A stretch of 64,000 nucleotides of DNA from Streptomyces capitiformicae (GCF_002214185.1 NZ_CP022161.1:6145486-6209485); one strand, 5' to 3'. Counted from the stretch's first letter, positions 31,775-40,547 are shown. The notes: generated by a model from the sequence alone, not told the origin. A program made the numbers and translations.

Positions 31775-32413
31775 GCTCCGATCACGAGAACCGGGCGTGG
31801 CTGGGAATATCCGTCCCCAGCCACGCTCGACCGACTGGCGACATCGGCCGGGTTGGTCTCCTGCGCTGGTGAACAGTGCGGTCAGCATGGGCACGCCGTG
31901 AGTGAGTGCCTGGTGCGGCAGGGGGCCTGTGGCGACGAGTGAGGCGAGTCCGTGGCCAATGGTCCAGCTTTGTGTTGCCAGTTCCAGCGGGTCGACCTCG
32001 TCATGGAAGCGGCTGTTCGTCTTGGCCCGGTCGATGGCGCGGACGAGGCAGTCCAGGGTTTCGTCCGCGGCGCTGGTGTCTTCGAGGTCGAAGCCCGTGT
32101 CGAACATGACGCGGTAGAGATCGGGGTTCTCCAAGGCGTTGGCCAGGTAGGCGGCGCCCAGGGCAGCGAGGTCTCGTACCGGGTCCGCAGACATTTTGAC
32201 GGCTGCGAGTTGGGCGGCCAGGCGTGTGAAGCCTTCTTGCCGCAATGCCTTCCACAGGCCGTCCATACCACCGAAGTAGGTGTAGACGGCCATCGTTGAC
32301 ACGCCGGTTCCGGCGACCAGGGTGCGGAGTGTGACCGGTTGCCTCGTCCGCAGCATTTGTGCGGCCCGGTCGAGCAGCAGGGAGCGGACCGCTGGGTCTT
32401 TCGTCCTCGCCAT
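31763..32413 (-). CDS. TetR/AcrR-family transcriptional regulator
   Basis: Starting at ATG 32413 (216 residues), the N-terminal helix-turn-helix is PVTLRTLVAGTGVSTMAVYT followed by YFGGMDGLWKAL (residues about 24-56). The C-terminal ligand domain has DLYRVMFDTGFDLEDTSAAD, of the WHG/TetR_C_33 type. The last dozen residues (TPGSRDRSDRP) come from the IS-like scar and are probably not original. A 15-bp palindrome lies just upstream, between this gene and the divergent Rid gene, so it likely regulates both. Confidence 0.85.
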   Translation of the reverse strand: MARTKDPAVRSLLLDRAAQMLRTRQPVTLRTLVAGTGVSTMAVYTYFGGMDGLWKALRQEGFTRLAAQLAAVKMSADPVRDLAALGAAYLANALENPDLYRVMFDTGFDLEDTSAADETLDCLVRAIDRAKTNSRFHDEVDPLELATQSWTIGHGLASLVATGPLPHQALTHGVPMLTALFTSAGDQPGRCRQSVERGWGRIFPATPGSRDRSDRP

Positions 32414-32425
32414 GACTCCACAATA

Positions 32426-32440
32426 CATAGCGCCGCTATG
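32426..32440. promoter_or_regulatory. Operator palindrome for the TetR-type regulator
   Basis: CATAGCGCCGCTATG is a perfect inverted repeat of 6-bp arms around GCC, 13 bases upstream of the regulator's ATG and 53 bases upstream of the Rid start. Size and place suit a TetR dimer. Confidence 0.65.
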
Positions 32441-32493
32441 CTTTCATGGGTGCTGGTCTTGCTGTTCCTGACGCCAAGAGGAAGAGGCCGTTC

Positions 32494-32901
32494 ATGTCCG
32501 TGACCCTGGTCAATCCCGAGGGGTTGCCGAAGCCCGATGTCTACCGGCAGCTGTCGGTCGCCACCGGATCGAAGCTGGTGTTCCTGGCGGGGCAGGTCGC
32601 CCGCGACGCCGACGGCCGGCCCGTGGGCGACGGAGACTTCGCCGCTCAGGTCGAGCAGTGCTATCTCAATGTCGCCACCGCTCTGGCCGGGATCGGTGGC
32701 TCCTTCGATGACGTGGCGAAGCTGACCATCTACGTCGTCGACTGGAGTCCCGAGAAGATGCCGCTGCTGGGTGAGGGCGTGGGCCGCGCGGCGGCGAAGC
32801 TCGGCATCGACCCGGTCAAGCCGATCACCCTTCTGGGAGTTGCGGCACTGGGGGAACCGGACCTCCTGGTGGAGGTCGAAGCCACCGCGGTCATCGAATA
32901 G
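32494..32901 (+). CDS. Rid-family (YjgF/YER057c/UK114) protein lacking the catalytic Arg
   Basis: The ATG at 32494 with GAGGAAGAGG upstream gives 135 residues, the family length. LVFLAGQVARDADGRPVGDG and QVEQCYLNVATALAGIGGSF are characteristic. RidA enzymes deaminate reactive enamines using an Arg in the PxRxxxxVxxLP segment. Here that segment reads PVKPITLLGVAALGEPDLLV with no Arg, as in the non-deaminase Rid groups. It is divergent from the TetR gene and probably its target. Confidence 0.8.
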   Translation: MSVTLVNPEGLPKPDVYRQLSVATGSKLVFLAGQVARDADGRPVGDGDFAAQVEQCYLNVATALAGIGGSFDDVAKLTIYVVDWSPEKMPLLGEGVGRAAAKLGIDPVKPITLLGVAALGEPDLLVEVEATAVIE

Positions 32902-32938
32902 CCGTATCGCTGCGAGCAGGGAGACCGTGGGGCTGGCC

Positions 32939-33510
32939 ATGTTGAGTCGGGGGGATCTGACGGACGGCGAGTGGGCAGTGCTCGAGCCGCTGCTGCCAGT
33001 GAGCAACAACCGGTGCGGCCGGTGGCGCGATCACCGGCAGGTGATCAACGGGATCATTCACCGGCTGGGCACAGGGGTGCAGTGGCGGGAGCTGCCCGAA
33101 CGCTTCGGCCCGTGGAAGACCGTCCACAAGCGGCACTTGCTGTGGTCGGCCGACGGCACCTGGGAAAAGCTCCTCCGGCACGTCCAGTCCGCCGCCGACA
33201 CCGAAGGCGGCATCGACTGGAACATCAACGTCGACTCCACCGTCACGCGCGCTCACCAACACGCCGCAGGAGCACCTCAAACTCCACCGCCCGCGCCGCC
33301 GAGCCCTTCAAAAGAGGGCCGCCGAAGGCCAGGACGGCGACTGTCGGCCAGCATGATGCGACACGGCCTCCTGGAGGGGGCGGTGCCCCGGGCGAAGCCC
33401 TCGGCAGGTCACGCGGCGGACTGACCACCAAGATTCACATTGCCGCGTGACTGGCCGATCAATCACCGCTGCGTGGGCCTTGCACGCCGGGTAAGGCGGT
33501 CGACGGTCAG
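32939..33510 (+). pseudogene. IS5-family transposase, frameshifted and 3'-truncated
   Basis: From ATG 32939 the frame reads LSRGDLTDGEWAVLEPLLPV, then RQVINGIIHRLGTGVQWREL and DWNINVDSTVTRAHQHAAG (first Asp). The coding signal then moves to another frame (GEALGRSRGGLTTKIHIAA), which stops at 33450. The expected second half with the other two catalytic residues is absent, and the next gene's 3' end begins at 33507. Two-frame organisation is normal in this IS group, but the missing half makes it dead. Confidence 0.8.
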
Positions 33511-34463
33511 GCGACTGCTGGCTGAACCGTCAAGGTTCCTTCGGCGGTGTCGATCGTGGCCTGAGTGCCAAGCGGGATGGTCGGAGGGTGGAGGCCGTGT
33601 CCGGCAGGGAGTCCGCCGAGAACAGGAACACCCAGGCGCGTCAGCCGGTCGCGCAGTACGTCGGCGATGCCCCATCCCCCCAGGGTTGGATCATCGGCAT
33701 CCTGGTCGAAGCCGAGGAACTGGCCAAGTGCGACACCGCACAGCCCCTCCAGAGCCCCAGTACGGGTCAGCTGGGTCAGTGCGCGGTCGACCTCTCCCAG
33801 CCCTGTGCCTCTCTGGTGTTCGAGAAAGAGGATCGCCCCCTCAAGGCTCGGCAGACCGGCTCCGGCCTCGGTGCGGATCGCGTCAAGGTTGCCGCCGACC
33901 AAGACACCGGTCGCGGTGCCCTCGACGGTGACTGCCGCGCTGGCTTGGCTGGTGTCCCGGTGGATGATGACAGGGTCGATGGTCATCAGCGCGCGGCGAA
34001 GGGCTTCAGCCGACGCCGGCCCGGACCATTCGTCGCTCCAGTTGACGAACGGGCCATGCAGCGAGGCCAGACCGCACCGCGCCCACAGGGCAAGGTGGAG
34101 GTGGGTGATGTCGCTGAAGCCGACCAAGGGTTTTGGGTCGCGCCGCAGGGCGTCGATGTCCAGGTCGTCGACGATGCGGTAGGCGCCTTTGCCGCCCCGG
34201 GTGGCAAGCACCGCGCGGACTCCCGGGTCTCCGAACGCGGAGTTCAGGTCGAAGACGCGATCCTCATCTCGGCCAGCCATATACCCCCATTGGTCGAAGA
34301 CGTGCTCGCCCAACTCAACCCGAAGCCCCCATGACGTCAGTAGCTCGACGCCACGGGCGACTCCCTCGCGGCTGGGTGGACTGGCTGGAGAGACGATCCG
34401 CACCCGATCCCCGGGCCGTATCCGCGGCGATTGCACGGTCTGATGACTGTCGCAGTTGTCCAT
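33507..34463 (-). CDS. S66-family LD-carboxypeptidase (MccF-like)
   Basis: The 318-residue protein begins at ATG 34463 with AGGAAC upstream. Ser117 in PLVGFSDITHLHLAL is the nucleophile, Glu in ILFLEHQRGTG and His in GLPAGHG complete the S66 triad. RPGDRVRIVSPASPP and ATRGGKGAYRIVDDLD are family landmarks. S66 enzymes either trim murein LD-bonds in the cytosol or, as MccF, hydrolyse peptidyl-nucleotide antibiotics for self-immunity; sequence alone does not decide. It is convergent to the IS5 remnant. Confidence 0.88.
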   Translation of the reverse strand: MDNCDSHQTVQSPRIRPGDRVRIVSPASPPSREGVARGVELLTSWGLRVELGEHVFDQWGYMAGRDEDRVFDLNSAFGDPGVRAVLATRGGKGAYRIVDDLDIDALRRDPKPLVGFSDITHLHLALWARCGLASLHGPFVNWSDEWSGPASAEALRRALMTIDPVIIHRDTSQASAAVTVEGTATGVLVGGNLDAIRTEAGAGLPSLEGAILFLEHQRGTGLGEVDRALTQLTRTGALEGLCGVALGQFLGFDQDADDPTLGGWGIADVLRDRLTRLGVPVLGGLPAGHGLHPPTIPLGTQATIDTAEGTLTVQPAVA

Positions 34464-34493
34464 GCCGGGATGTTCCTACACCCGCCGAGCGAA

Positions 34494-34598
34494 GCTCAGT
34501 TGACGAAGTACCGATCAGTGATGGACAGGCTGGACAATTGCGCCCTAACCCCGGAGAAGTCACGCGACCTGATCCACAGCATCGCGAACGATCTATGA
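34494..34598 (+). pseudogene. C-terminal tail of an XRE/DUF5753 regulator
   Basis: One frame reads YRSVMDRLDNCALTPEKSRD and LIHSIANDL before the stop. This is the usual end of Streptomyces XRE-type regulators that precede DUF397 genes. About 240 residues upstream are missing, replaced by the promoter side of the S66 gene. The TGA overlaps an ATG (ATGA at 34595). Confidence 0.65.
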
Positions 34599-34609
34599 GA
34601 GGCACCGGC

Positions 34610-34801
34610 ATGTTCAGGCTTCACTGGCAGAAGTCCACGTACTGCGGCGACGCCTCCAACTGCCTCCACGTCGCCGCCACCCCAGCCGAGATCCACCTCC
34701 GCGAAAGCGACACCCCCCACACCGTCCTCACCACCACCCGCACCCCCCTCCGCTCCCTCATACAGGCGCTCAAAGCAGCCGGGCGGCCTCCGGGATCGTA
34801 G
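34610..34801 (+). CDS. DUF397 protein
   Basis: 63 residues, with LHWQKSTYCGDASNCLHVAA and a C-terminal LRSLIQALKAAG, the DUF397 layout. These small proteins are partners, probably inhibitors, of the upstream XRE regulator in streptomycetes. Here the partner gene is reduced to its tail, so this copy is orphaned. AGAGG precedes ATG 34610; an ATG at 34595 overlapping the relic's stop is an alternative start. Confidence 0.8.
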   Translation: MFRLHWQKSTYCGDASNCLHVAATPAEIHLRESDTPHTVLTTTRTPLRSLIQALKAAGRPPGS

Positions 34802-34810
34802 GGTGGGGCC

Positions 34811-35155
34811 ATGGCTGTCGAGCTCTTCGCGGGGATCCCCGTCAATGACTACGACGCGGCGCTCTCCTGGTACGGGCGGCTGCTCGGGTCGTCGCCCACG
34901 TTCATCCCGAACGACACGGAGGCCGTGTGGGAGCTGGCGGAGCACCGGTATCTGTACATCGAGCACCGGCCCGGGCACGCCGGCCACGCCCTGCACACCC
35001 TGTTCGTCGACGACCTGGACGCCCGGGTCGCCGGGATCACCGGCCGGGGCCTGGACCCCGTGCGCCGGGAGACGTACGCGAACGGTGTACGCAAGGTCAC
35101 CTACCAGGACCCGGACGGCAACGAGATCGGCCTCGGCGGCCCCCCGGTCGAGTGA
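34811..35155 (+). CDS. VOC-superfamily protein (glyoxalase/bleomycin-resistance-like)
   Basis: 114 residues, one beta-alpha-beta-beta-beta module: ELFAGIPVNDYDAALSWYGR at the start and VTYQDPDGNEIGLGG at the end, with metal-site-like Glu/His (YLYIEHRPGHAGHALHTLFV). VOC proteins of this size act as dimers in detoxification or as antibiotic-binding proteins. Substrate unknown. Nine bases separate it from the DUF397 stop, but it has the look of a core gene. Confidence 0.85.
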   Translation: MAVELFAGIPVNDYDAALSWYGRLLGSSPTFIPNDTEAVWELAEHRYLYIEHRPGHAGHALHTLFVDDLDARVAGITGRGLDPVRRETYANGVRKVTYQDPDGNEIGLGGPPVE

Positions 35156-35165
35156 CGGGCGTGGG

Positions 35166-35999
35166 TCAGCTGGACGCCTCGCCCACGTAGGCGAGCGTTA
35201 CCGTGTCGCCGCCGTCCTCCCAGGTGATGGTCACCTCGTCGCCGTCGCGGCGGACCGTGCCGAAGATGATGTCCTCGTCGCTGACGTCCTTGGAGGCGAA
35301 GGGCTTGAGGGCCATGCGGAAGTTGTTGTCGTCGCGGTAGGCGCCTACGCCGTTCAGGAGGCCCTTGCCGCCGACCATGTCGATGTAGGAGAGGGCGTGC
35401 TGGCCCTTGAGTTCGCCGGTGGACTGCTCCTCACCGATCGTGAGGGTCCTGGCCTGGTCGTCCTGCCACTGGCCCTCGACGCCCTTGTCGGGCGGCGTGC
35501 CGGTCGAGTCGCCGGCGGGGTCGCTCTCGTCGGGGGTCGGGGAGTAAGCGTCGGTGGCTTCCTCGGTCGGGCTCTCGGACTCGGTCGCCTGCGCCGACAC
35601 GCTCTGCCGGGGCTTGGCTGTCCCCCCCTCGTCGCCGTCGCCGGTGAGGAGGAAGATGCCGCCGCCGAGCACCGCGATGGCCGCCACCGCCGCGACGACG
35701 ATCAGCGCGATCTTGCCGCCGTTGCTTCCGGAGGGTGGCGGCGGGGGCGGGTAACCCCCGTACTGCGGACCGTAGTTGGGCGCCCCCGGCATCCCCGGCA
35801 TCCCCGGCGCACCCGGCGCGCCCCCGTACGGCGGCTGGCCGCCACCCGCGTACGGCTGCTGCGGACCCGTCGCGTACGGGTTCGGCGGCTGACCGCCGGG
35901 TGCCGCCGGCGGGGGCGTGTACGGCCCGGGGTACGGCGGCTGCTGGGGCGGCTGGGATCCGTAACCGTCGTACGGCGGTTGACCGGGCGGCTGGGTCAT
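35166..35999 (-). CDS. Proline/glycine-rich single-span membrane protein
   Basis: The ATG at 35999 (GAGGAG eight bases upstream) gives 277 residues. Residues 1-110 are Pro/Gly/Tyr/Gln repeats (QPPYPGPYTPPPAAPGG). One transmembrane helix follows (IALIVVAAVAAIAVLGGGIF). Beyond it, a Ser/Thr/Asp-rich linker leads to an 85-residue beta-rich outer domain (QARTLTIGEEQSTGELKGQH to the end). This is a common Streptomyces topology with a disordered cytoplasmic tail. Function unknown. Confidence 0.75.
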   Translation of the reverse strand: MTQPPGQPPYDGYGSQPPQQPPYPGPYTPPPAAPGGQPPNPYATGPQQPYAGGGQPPYGGAPGAPGMPGMPGAPNYGPQYGGYPPPPPPSGSNGGKIALIVVAAVAAIAVLGGGIFLLTGDGDEGGTAKPRQSVSAQATESESPTEEATDAYSPTPDESDPAGDSTGTPPDKGVEGQWQDDQARTLTIGEEQSTGELKGQHALSYIDMVGGKGLLNGVGAYRDDNNFRMALKPFASKDVSDEDIIFGTVRRDGDEVTITWEDGGDTVTLAYVGEASS

Positions 36000-36118
36000 C
36001 GGCGGTGTCACTCCTCGGGTCGCATCGCGGCGAGGCAAGAAACACCTGCCTCGAGCGAGCCCCAACATCCACCAGGCCGTCAGTCGTACGCAAGTACGTA
36101 TCGCGGTTGGTTACGGGG

Positions 36119-37297
36119 TCAGTACACACCGCTCGGCCACAACTTCGGCCTCCGTCGCGCCGCCAGATCCTCCGCCCAGCCGAAGGCGACGACACAGCCC
36201 GTGATCAGCACCCATGTCAGGGCGAGAACCGGCCATGGGCTCTCCAGCAGCCAGGGGAAGTGACGCCACATCACGTCGACGTCCCACAAGCGGTCCCACT
36301 GTGTCGCGGCCGCCAGGACACACGTGTTGTGCCAGAGATAGATCGTCACCGCTCGGGAGTTCAAGAGGGTGATCAGTCCGTCCCAGCGGCGCAGGCGAGC
36401 CGGCCACTCGGACCATGACGGGCTGATGTGCAGGAGCAGCAGTACCGTGCCGAACGACCAGACGGACTGGGCGAAGGGCATGCTGTCGAGGTCGTTGCCG
36501 TCGCCGAAGTCGTGGTTCAGGGCGTACCAGAGTCCGACGAGGGCGATGGCCGGGGCCACCGACGGGACGATGTACCGCGGGAGGCGCTTCAACAGGCCGT
36601 CCTGGTGGGCCATACCCAGGATCCAGCAGGCGCCGAACGTGCTGAAGTCCGTCAGACCGGACGCGAACCGTTCGCTGGGGAGGAAGTCCAGGTAGCCGCG
36701 CTCGAACGCCGCCGCCAGCGCGATCGGCGCGAGGACCGTCACCGCCGGCCGCGCGCGCAACGCTCGCAGCAGGAGCGGGGACAGCAACACGAACCAGAGG
36801 TAGGCGCGTACGTACCAGAGGGGTCCGGCGAAGTCGACGGCCCAGTCCGCGCCGATGAAGCCCTGGACTCCGGGCAGGCCCTCCGCGTACGGCGGGTCGC
36901 TGATCGGGAGGATCCAGTAGGTGAGGTGGAACCACCACCAGCCGGGGTGCCCCTCCGCGTCCGGGCCCCAGCCCTGCGCCACCATTCCCGTCACGCCCAC
37001 GGCCCCCAACAGCCAGATCGGCGGCAGCAGTCGGCGGATCCGGCCCCTGATCACCTGCCCCGGCGGGCGTTTCAGCGAGCGGGCCATCAGGTTCCCGGCG
37101 AGCGCGAACATCACGCCCATGGAGGGGAAGAGGAGCGGCAGCCAGGCCCAGCCGGTGAGGTGGTAGAGGACCACGCGGAAGAGGGCGACGGCTCGGAGGA
37201 GGTCGAAGTAACGGTCCCGGGCGGGGGTGTTGTTCTCGACGACCGGCGTGGAGTCCGGGGCGGAATCCGGCGTGGAGTCCGGGGCGAGCGTGCTCAT
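36119..37297 (-). CDS. Acyltransferase-3 family membrane protein
   Basis: The ATG at 37297 overlaps the matB stop (ATGA), so 392 residues are translated from the same message. RDRYFDLLRAVALFRVVLYH is the family's N-terminal signature with the catalytic-type His, and about ten hydrophobic helices follow (GVMFALAGNLMARSL; AVTIYLWHNTCVLAAA). Members O-acylate sugars of exopolysaccharides, antibiotics or cell walls. Its place behind matB suggests it decorates the glycan made there. Confidence 0.85.
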   Translation of the reverse strand: MSTLAPDSTPDSAPDSTPVVENNTPARDRYFDLLRAVALFRVVLYHLTGWAWLPLLFPSMGVMFALAGNLMARSLKRPPGQVIRGRIRRLLPPIWLLGAVGVTGMVAQGWGPDAEGHPGWWWFHLTYWILPISDPPYAEGLPGVQGFIGADWAVDFAGPLWYVRAYLWFVLLSPLLLRALRARPAVTVLAPIALAAAFERGYLDFLPSERFASGLTDFSTFGACWILGMAHQDGLLKRLPRYIVPSVAPAIALVGLWYALNHDFGDGNDLDSMPFAQSVWSFGTVLLLLHISPSWSEWPARLRRWDGLITLLNSRAVTIYLWHNTCVLAAATQWDRLWDVDVMWRHFPWLLESPWPVLALTWVLITGCVVAFGWAEDLAARRRPKLWPSGVY

Positions 37298-39519
37298 GCG
37301 ACCGGGCTCCCCGTCTTCGGCTCCTGCGGCTGCGGCTGCGCACCCGGCAGCCCCACCGCCCCCGTCCGCCGCAGCTTCTGCCACCGCAGCCGGCCGCCGG
37401 TCAGTGCCGTGATCCACGACTGCAACAGCACCACGTACATCAGCTGGCGATACAGCAGTTGCTGGAGCGGCAGCGAGAGCAGATGCGTCATGCGCTCCTT
37501 GTCGAGGTGGAACGCGTACGCCGCGCACACCGCCTGGACGGCCAGAATGCCCAGCCACGCGGCGATCGTCTTCTCGGTCGGGCCGAACACGAGCCCGTAG
37601 ACGAGGAAGACGTCGAAGAGCGGCGCGAGCAGCGGCGCCACGACCATGAACAGCGAGACCAAGGGCAGGCCGACCCGGCCGAAGCGGCCCGACGCGCCCC
37701 GCTCGAACAGCGCCGCCCGGTGCTTCCAGATCGCCTGCATCGTGCCGTACGACCAGCGGTAGCGCTGCGACCACAGCTGCTGGACGGACTCGGGGGCCTC
37801 GGTCCAGGCGCGGGCCTTCTCGGCGTAGACGACATGCCAGCCGTCGCGGTGCATGGCCATGGTGATGTCGGTGTCCTCGGCGAGGGTGTCCTCGCTCATG
37901 CCGCCGACCCGGTCGAGCGCCTCGCGCCGGAACGCGCCCACGGCGCCCGGGATGGTGGGCATGCAGCGCAGGATGTCGTACATCCGGCGGTCGAGGTTGA
38001 AGCCCATCACGTACTCGATGTGCTGCCAGGCGCCGATGAGGGTGTCGCGGTTGCCGACCTTGGCGTTGCCCGCGACCGCGCCGACGCGCGGGTCGGCGAA
38101 CGGCTGGACGAGTTCGCGGACGGTGGACGGTTCGAAGACCGTGTCGCCGTCCATCATGACGATCAGGTCGTGCCGGGCGTTCGCGATGCCCCGGTTGAGG
38201 GCGGCGGGCTTGCCCGCGTTCTCCTGCCGCACGACACGTACGTCATGGCGTACGGCGGGGTCGGTGGCGAGTTCGCGGCTGAGCTCCTCGACGATGTCGG
38301 CGGTGCCGTCACCGGAGCCGTCGTCGATGACGAGCACCTCGATGGGGTGGTCGCCGGCGACGAGCGAACGGACCGTCTTCTCGATGCACTTGGCCTCGTT
38401 GTATGCGGGGACGAGGACGGAGACCGGTTCGGTGACCGGGCCGTTCGGTCCCCAGCGGAAGGCGCGGCGGCGTACCCGGCGGGCGTGTGCGACCGACAGG
38501 ATCAGCATCAGTCCGAAGCGGGCGAGGACGAGAGCGCCGATGACGGCCAGGGCGACGACGAGGATGCCGGTCGTCTTCTCCGAGGCCTGGACGAGCGCCA
38601 CCCAGGCCTTGCCCTTCCACAGGCCCACCCCGGTGACCGGCGTGTGTGCGCTGGGGGCGTCGAGCGCCCCGGTGAGGGTGTCGAACTCGTAGCCCTTGTC
38701 CTGGAGCCCTGTGATGTACCGGTCGAGCGCGGCGACGGTCTGCGAGCGGTCGCCTCCGGAGTCGTGCATGAGTACGACCCCTCCGTTGCCGTCCTCGGGC
38801 ATGGACCGGCGGATGATCTCGTCGACGCCGGGCCTGCTCCAGTCCTGGCTGTCTATGTCGCTGACGACGGTGATGTAGCCACGGCTGCCGATGTACTCGG
38901 TCACCGGCCAGGTCCGGTTGTCCATGCGCTCGGAGAAGGACGAGTACGGCGGCCGGAAGAGCGAGGTGCGGATGCCGGCGGCGCCCGCGAGGGCGAGCTG
39001 GTTCTGCGAGAGCTCCCAGTCGATGCGGGCCTTGGACTGGAGGGAGAGGTCAGGGTGGTTGAAGGTGTGCAGGCCGATCTCGTGGCCCTCGTCGACCATG
39101 CGCCGGACCAGGTCCGGGTGGCGGGAGGCCATCGTGCCGGTGATGAAGAAGACGGCGTGGGCGTCGTGCTTCCTCAGGACGTCGAGGACCTTGGGGGTCC
39201 ACGTCGGGTCCGGCCCGTCGTCGAAGGTGAGGACGAGTTCGCGGTCGGGGACTTCGAGACTGGTCCGGCGCCCCGACCTGGTGTCGATCACCGGGCCGCC
39301 GTCGAGGATCTTCTTCGGCACCCGGTCGTTCGCCACGGGCGGCCGTACCCGGTGGTCCGCGAGGATCTCGCTGTGCACATAGCCGCGCAGCATCAGCATC
39401 GCCATCAGTGCGAAGAGGATGACGCACGGGAGGAGGTGGCGGAGCGGTAAGCGGGGCGTCGTACGCGTGCGGCGCCGGGCGGCACGCGAGGGCGTGCCGC
39501 CGCGGTGGGTGCGGGACAT
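37294..39519 (-). CDS. matB: MatB-like bifunctional polysaccharide deacetylase/glycosyltransferase
   Basis: The 741-residue protein has an N-terminal transmembrane helix, a NodB-type deacetylase (LTFDDGPDPTW with Asp100-Asp101; His151 and His155 in GLHTFNHPD), a second membrane helix (about 325-350), and a GT2 processive transferase (PVSVLVPAYNEAK, MMDGDTVFEPS, EDTDITMAMHRDGW, QRYRWSYGT), then more membrane helices. In S. coelicolor MatB makes a poly-GlcNAc-like glycan that holds hyphae together in pellets. Domain fusion and neighbours (matA upstream, one-base overlap) agree with that locus. It should act at the cytoplasmic membrane. Confidence 0.85.
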   Translation of the reverse strand: MSRTHRGGTPSRAARRRTRTTPRLPLRHLLPCVILFALMAMLMLRGYVHSEILADHRVRPPVANDRVPKKILDGGPVIDTRSGRRTSLEVPDRELVLTFDDGPDPTWTPKVLDVLRKHDAHAVFFITGTMASRHPDLVRRMVDEGHEIGLHTFNHPDLSLQSKARIDWELSQNQLALAGAAGIRTSLFRPPYSSFSERMDNRTWPVTEYIGSRGYITVVSDIDSQDWSRPGVDEIIRRSMPEDGNGGVVLMHDSGGDRSQTVAALDRYITGLQDKGYEFDTLTGALDAPSAHTPVTGVGLWKGKAWVALVQASEKTTGILVVALAVIGALVLARFGLMLILSVAHARRVRRRAFRWGPNGPVTEPVSVLVPAYNEAKCIEKTVRSLVAGDHPIEVLVIDDGSGDGTADIVEELSRELATDPAVRHDVRVVRQENAGKPAALNRGIANARHDLIVMMDGDTVFEPSTVRELVQPFADPRVGAVAGNAKVGNRDTLIGAWQHIEYVMGFNLDRRMYDILRCMPTIPGAVGAFRREALDRVGGMSEDTLAEDTDITMAMHRDGWHVVYAEKARAWTEAPESVQQLWSQRYRWSYGTMQAIWKHRAALFERGASGRFGRVGLPLVSLFMVVAPLLAPLFDVFLVYGLVFGPTEKTIAAWLGILAVQAVCAAYAFHLDKERMTHLLSLPLQQLLYRQLMYVVLLQSWITALTGGRLRWQKLRRTGAVGLPGAQPQPQEPKTGSPVA

Positions 39520-40547
39520 CAGGCGGGCTTCTCCGGGTTCTGCGGGTCTTGCGGCTGCTGCGGGTTCTCCGGGGCGGCCGGGCCGGGCTCGACCGGGGCC
39601 GGGGTCTGCGGACCGTCGGCGACCGTGTTGGTGTCGCCGGAGCCGGGGGCCGGGCCGGGCCCGCCGGACTCGGAGGGCGGGGGCGGCGAGGGCGAGACCG
39701 AGGGGCTGGGGCTGCCGCCCGACGGTGGCGTCACCGACGCGGAGGGCGTGGGAGTCTGCACGCTCGTGCTCGGCTTGGGCGCGACGCCGGCGCTGGGCCC
39801 GGCCGAGGGCTGGGCGCTGGTGGACGGCGTCGGCTCCTTGCCGCTCTTGGCGTTGCCCTTGCCCGAGGGCCCGCCCCGGGAGCCGTCGCCCGGCGCGGTC
39901 GTCGCCCCCGAGGGGACGGCCGACCCCGTGCCCGGGCCCGGCGCTCCCCCGTCCGCGGTGTCGGACCGGTCGTCGGCCGACTCGCCCGGCAGCGGCGGTG
40001 TGTCCACCTTGCCCGCCGGCTGCTCGTCCTTCTGCATCGGCACCGGCAGCCAGGGCGCGTCCGAGTTCCCCGACACCAGCGTGCCGACGATGACCACGGC
40101 GTACGCCGCGCAGGCGGTCCCGACGGCGATACCGAGCCGCCGGTAGAGGTTCCTGCGCCGCCCCGACTCGTCCACGAAGACGGGACCCTCGGAATCCTGC
40201 GGGCCCGACCCGCCCTTCGCCGCCGTGCCCGGCCCTTCGGCCACCTCCCGTCCGGCGCCGTCGAGTTGGACGGTCACCTCCAACGGGTCGTGGTTGCGGC
40301 CGGGCTGATCGGGCTGTTCCCAGGGTGCCGCCGGGTGAGCGGTGACGGCATCCGGCTGCCGGGGCACACCGAAGTCCCGCTCCACCGGGGACACGGCCCC
40401 CGTTCTGGCGGCGGCCTCGGGCCAGATCACCTCGTCACCGGTGATCGACGGCAACGCCTCGTCATCAGCGGCGTTCGACCGCGTCGTCTGCTTCGGCAGG
40501 TTGAACCGGTTCTCCCGGGTGCCTTTCGGCCAGTTCTCCACGTGCAC
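39519..40547 (-). CDS. matA: MatA-like membrane-anchored Pro/Ser-rich protein
   Basis: I take the GTG at 40547 (GGGGGGAAG upstream; MHVENWPKGTRENRF), giving 342 residues. A cytoplasmic N-terminus with basic RRRNLYRRLGIAV precedes one transmembrane helix (GTACAAYAVVIVGTLVSG). The outer part is low-complexity Pro/Ser/Gly (PSPSVSPSPPPPSESGGPGP). This weak sequence conservation is normal for MatA. Position directly before matB on the same message supports the name; function in glycan export or attachment is inferred from the locus. Confidence 0.6.
   Translation of the reverse strand: MHVENWPKGTRENRFNLPKQTTRSNAADDEALPSITGDEVIWPEAAARTGAVSPVERDFGVPRQPDAVTAHPAAPWEQPDQPGRNHDPLEVTVQLDGAGREVAEGPGTAAKGGSGPQDSEGPVFVDESGRRRNLYRRLGIAVGTACAAYAVVIVGTLVSGNSDAPWLPVPMQKDEQPAGKVDTPPLPGESADDRSDTADGGAPGPGTGSAVPSGATTAPGDGSRGGPSGKGNAKSGKEPTPSTSAQPSAGPSAGVAPKPSTSVQTPTPSASVTPPSGGSPSPSVSPSPPPPSESGGPGPAPGSGDTNTVADGPQTPAPVEPGPAAPENPQQPQDPQNPEKPA

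Noticed and set aside
37459..39450. 663-codon plus-strand frame opposite matB
   Set aside because: Low-complexity Val/Asp/Glu-rich shadow; the minus strand has unambiguous NodB and GT2 motifs.
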